A stretch of DNA of 64,000 bases from Ichthyophis bannanicus (Eukaryota > Chordata > Amphibia > Gymnophiona > Ichthyophiidae), in assembly GCA_033557465.1 (NCBI GenBank), contig CM066036.1, positions 583,627,574 through 583,691,573 of the forward strand, given 5' to 3'. The notes under the pieces are model-generated. The model was not told the DNA's origin and searched no databases. It saw only the letters and a list, made by a program, of their open reading frames with translations. This document shows, in pieces, positions 61,312-64,000 of this stretch. Numbering within the stretch: position 1 is the first letter of the stretch; every line of letters starts with the position of its first letter. The translations under genes were made by a program, and so were the position numbers.

Positions 61312-61936
61312 ACATACCCCTGCTGTCTATGGAGAACCCCCATTACAGGTAAGCAACTACGCTTTCTCTGCAGACAAGTAGCTAGATGCAGGCACCATTC
61401 CATAGGTGAATCTGGAGCTAAGGGGCACTTTTAAGATGCAATGATGTTGCGGCCTGGGTCAGCAAATGGTGGGGTGATTGGAGACAATAAGATCTATTAA
61501 GCAAAGAGATTTCAAAGGACCACTTAGCCAAAGGTGAGGTCTTGTGCCAACCAAGAGTCCAAGCTGTAATGCTTTGTGAAAGTATGGGTGGAGGTACATG
61601 ATGTAAATGTGATGAAACAGAAGACAGACTAGCTATGGTAGTAGCAGTTGTACGTAGACGATGTGGTCCAATGTGACCTGGAGGCTGCATTTGTGCTTGA
61701 GTATAGCAGAGAGAGATACAATCTGCTATCTAGGAGATAGTTTTTCTTGAAGCCGCTCATCTGGGATGTTTGGATTGTAAGTGACAAATAGTTGTGGAAT
61801 ACTTCTCAAGTCTTTAGTTGCATGTAAAAGAGTGTACAATTACAATCCTCTTCGCTGCTGCTTTTGGATCTTGACTCACCTGATCTCCTTTTTCTTTTCC
61901 TTTCCCCCTTGTTTTATCCCTGCCTACACCTTCTGT

Positions 61937-62033
61937 GTTGTCTGTCTTGACTAGATGGTAAGCTCTGATGAGCAGGGACTGTCTCTTACATGTCTGTGCA
62001 GCGCTTATACAAATGCTCAGTAGTAGTAGTAGT
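61937..62033 (+). repeat. LINE 3'-end-like repeat, plus copy, inside DIRS copy J
   Basis: TGACTAGATGGTAAGCTCTG... GAGCAGGGACTGTCTCTTAC... TGTGCAGCGCTTATACAAATG followed by AGTAGTAGTAGTAG. This is the inverse of 61071-61175. Confidence 0.65.
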
Positions 62034-62083
62034 GAATGTAGTGCCTTTTCTGGGGAGTCCAGTGAGACGTTACGGAAAAAAGA

Positions 62084-62225
62084 TGGTATTTATTTATTTT
62101 ATTTAGTGTTCTTTTATACCGCACTCTTTTTCATCAGCGCGGTTTACATTAAACAGAAATACTCATTGCAAGCAACAAACTGTGATGAGTTTACATATAA
62201 CAGGAGAATTCAACTGGGAATTTAA
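62084..62225 (-). repeat. L2/SINE-type tail inside DIRS copy J
   Basis: TATTTATTTATTTTATTTAG... TTTTATACCGCACTC... CAGCGCGGTTTACATTAAAC is the reverse complement of the GTAAACCGCGCTG...GTGCGGTATAAAA...AAATAAATA tail, close to the SINE at 36481. Confidence 0.7.
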
Positions 62226-62369
62226 CTTTGGGAAACTTTGTACATATTTGTAAATTTTTTGTAAAAACTTTGTACATATTTGTAATGATAGATATAAAGA
62301 TAGACTGATTGAGATGAAATTCTGAAACGACTTGAGGAAAGGATTTTGGATGTGTATGTAGAAGGACTC

Positions 62370-62890
62370 AGTTTTGCAGGAACTGAGTATAAGGAAGGTA
62401 GTGAACTAACGCCTGAAGTTTACTAATTCTCCTTGCCGAGGTGATGGCCACGAGAAAAGCTGTTTTACATGTGAGGTGCTTCAGAGTGGCCGTACTTAGG
62501 GGTTCAAAGGAAGGCTTTATCAGACCTGCTGGTACTATGTTCAGACCCCATGCTGGGAGGGGTTGGGTGTATGGGGGATCTGGTATTCATGAGGCCCTTC
62601 ATAAATCTGGTCACGGTTAAGGAGATGGGCCTACCCTCTATGGGATCATGGGTGGTTGCTATAGCTGAGAGGTGATATCGAACAGACATGGTTTGTAGCC
62701 TTGACTTTGAGAGATGTAATAGGTAAGAGAGGACTTTGGCCAAGGGACAGAAGATGGGATCCAGCTGATGTTCTTGAGCCCACTGCGCAAAGCGGGACCA
62801 TTTGCAATGGTAGGACAGCTGAGTGGCAGGTTTCCTGGAAGCTTTGATGATACTGCATACTTCAGCAGAAAGAGACAGTGTCATTCATTA
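62370..62890 (-). pseudogene. tyrosine recombinase, DIRS copy J
   Basis: A 126-codon frame (62504-62884) reads AEVCSIIKASRKPATQLSYHCKWSRF, VLSYLLHLSKSRLQTMSVRYHLSAIATTH and RFMKGLMN. Downstream, the arginine box survives as AITSARRISKL (about 62420-62450) in a shifted frame. The HxxR and Tyr part lies across inserted repeats and is not clear. Confidence 0.7.
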
Positions 62891-63039
62891 GGTTCCATGC
62901 AGTTTCCAAGCTGCCAGGGGGACAGTCTGTGAAAGTTAGGGTTCAGAAGGGACTCTCTAATGTTGAGTGAGTAGAAAGGGATTCATCTCCAGTGGTTGTG
63001 GGTCTTGTTCTGACAGGGCAAGGAGATGAAGGTACCAGG

Positions 63040-64000
63040 TTTGTCTGGGCCACTGTGGGGTGATGAGGCTGAACCTCACCTTATCTTGCTTGATTTTGAG
63101 TAGGACACGGCTAATTAGAGGAAATGGAGGAAATGCATAAAACAGCCAGTGAGTCCATTAAATGGCAAACGTGTAATGTGCCCATCTAGATGGACTAGAT
63201 TGGATGGAGCAAAAGAATGGACATTTGGCATTGTCTGCTGTAGTGAAGAGATTGACATCCAGGGTGCCCCACTTTGCAAAGATCTAATTGACTATAGGCC
63301 CAATTCTGGGACACAGTTTGTGTGGGTCAGGCAGCAGGGAAGAGGCGGGCCGAAGCCATGGGAAGAGGCGCAGGCGCCCACGTCTCCGCAGGCAGCAGGG
63401 GCACACCAGGCCATCCATGGGCCAAATTCTGGGCACTGCGGGAACGTTTTGTTCCCACAGTCCAGAATCAGGTCCTTCTTGGCCCGTCTTCCTTGGGGAC
63501 GGCCCAGATGTCCCGCTTCCTGAATCAAGCTCCATGTCAATATTGAGAGACCATTCCTGAGGGTCCACCTGATGGCTGAGAGGATCCGCAAGTTGGTTCT
63601 GAGTGCCTGGTAAGTACATTGCTCTGAGGAAGGTCCTGATGGACTGGGCAAAAAGCCAGAAGTGAGCAGCTTCGCGACACAGTCAAAGGGAGCCCGTTCC
63701 TCTTTGCTTCTTTATGTAGAACATAGAGACTTGATTGTCAGTCTGTATGAGAAGGATTTTGTTGGTTGCCCAGCCCCAGAATACCTGTATGGCATAGAAC
63801 ACTGCTCACAGCTACAACACACTCATGTGCAACAGTCATTCCCAAGGAAACCAGAGGCCTTCTGTAGTCAGATGGAGGAAGTATGCTCCCCATCCGTTAG
63901 GAGAAGCATCGGTTATGAGGATAAGTTGATTTTGTGGAGCTTGAAAAGGACACCCCACTTCTAGATGAGATGGATGATCCACCAGTGGAGGCTGTCATGG
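63040..64000 (-). pseudogene. RNase H / RT-polyprotein end, DIRS copy J
   Basis: YLPGTQNQLADPLSHQVDPQEW (about 63550-63620) matches the RNase H end YLPGQENCLADKLSRILQPHEW of copy D. Further right, codons around 63715-63745 give a TDNQVSMFYIKK-like segment. The methyltransferase-like LLYAFPPFPLI region is recognisable at about 63110-63150 in a shifted frame. The gene is cut by the window edge. Confidence 0.7.

Larger units (their letters stand above)
61312..64000 (-). mobile_element. DIRS copy J, 3' portion, running off the window
   Basis: Begins inside an ICR-like sequence (CATTACAGGTAAGCAACTACG-CTTTCTCTGCAGACAAGTAG, 61342 on) without a recognisable left ITR. YR, then RNase H/RT sequence follows to the window end. 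Two repeats interrupt it at about 61860-62235. It is divergent from copies A-H and decayed. Confidence 0.8.

Overview
The window is vertebrate nuclear DNA made almost entirely of transposable elements. I recognise no host gene, tRNA gene, rRNA gene or CRISPR array. DIRS-type tyrosine-recombinase retrotransposons dominate, alongside CR1-like, L2-like and RTE-like LINEs, a tRNA-derived SINE with an L2-type tail, and small palindromic elements. Vertebrate-type DIRS in high copy together with these LINE clades suggests an amphibian, perhaps a caecilian. That is an inference from family content, not a proven identification.

Ten DIRS copies (A-J) are visible and all read on the minus strand. Each complete one has gag at its 5' (right) side, then overlapping reverse transcriptase/RNase H and tyrosine recombinase (YR) frames, then an internal complementary region (ICR) and an inverted terminal repeat (ITR) at its 3' (left) side. 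A (464-2221) is a 5' fragment joined to a CR1-like LINE piece. B (4646-5340 and 11234-16241) is split by C (5341-11233), which lies inside the HxxR codons of B's recombinase. D (16738-22481) is the best-preserved copy of this family: its RT/RNase H frame is open for 777 codons and its YR frame for 957, but gag is broken. E (22642-28369) is complete but decayed. F (32421-34920), I (about 58864-60110) and J (about 61312 to the window end) are partial.

From 35751 to 58863 the window is a deep nest. An old L2-like LINE (L2-b) holds a CR1-like fragment (itself holding a SINE) and DIRS copy G. G carries H, a DIRS of a divergent family, in its ICR. H carries an L2-like LINE (L2-a) in its YR gene and a 1.5-kb TG...CA-bounded element (MDCS-3) downstream of its RNase H. 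L2-a carries an RTE-like LINE with a 12-bp target-site duplication. Removing the insertions gives H about 5.96 kb and G about 5.3 kb, close to the 5.7-5.9 kb of the other full copies. The innermost elements are intact: the RTE frame is 1063 codons and the L2 ORF2 frame 1039 codons. L2-a begins with six tandem 153-bp GC-rich units that look like promoter monomers.

Between E and F, and inside H, lie members of a family I do not recognise. They share a similar 5' start, a TATA-like box, a frame of about 200-290 codons that is basic at first and acidic at the end, a near-terminal Met-Asp-Cys-Ser motif, and a poly(A) signal. They resemble protein-coding solo LTRs or short non-autonomous retroelements. 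This family, the extended overlap of the YR frame with the RT frame in two divergent DIRS families, the gag-only DIRS G, the L2 monomer array and the GGTACC-rich gag segments are the observations most worth following up.
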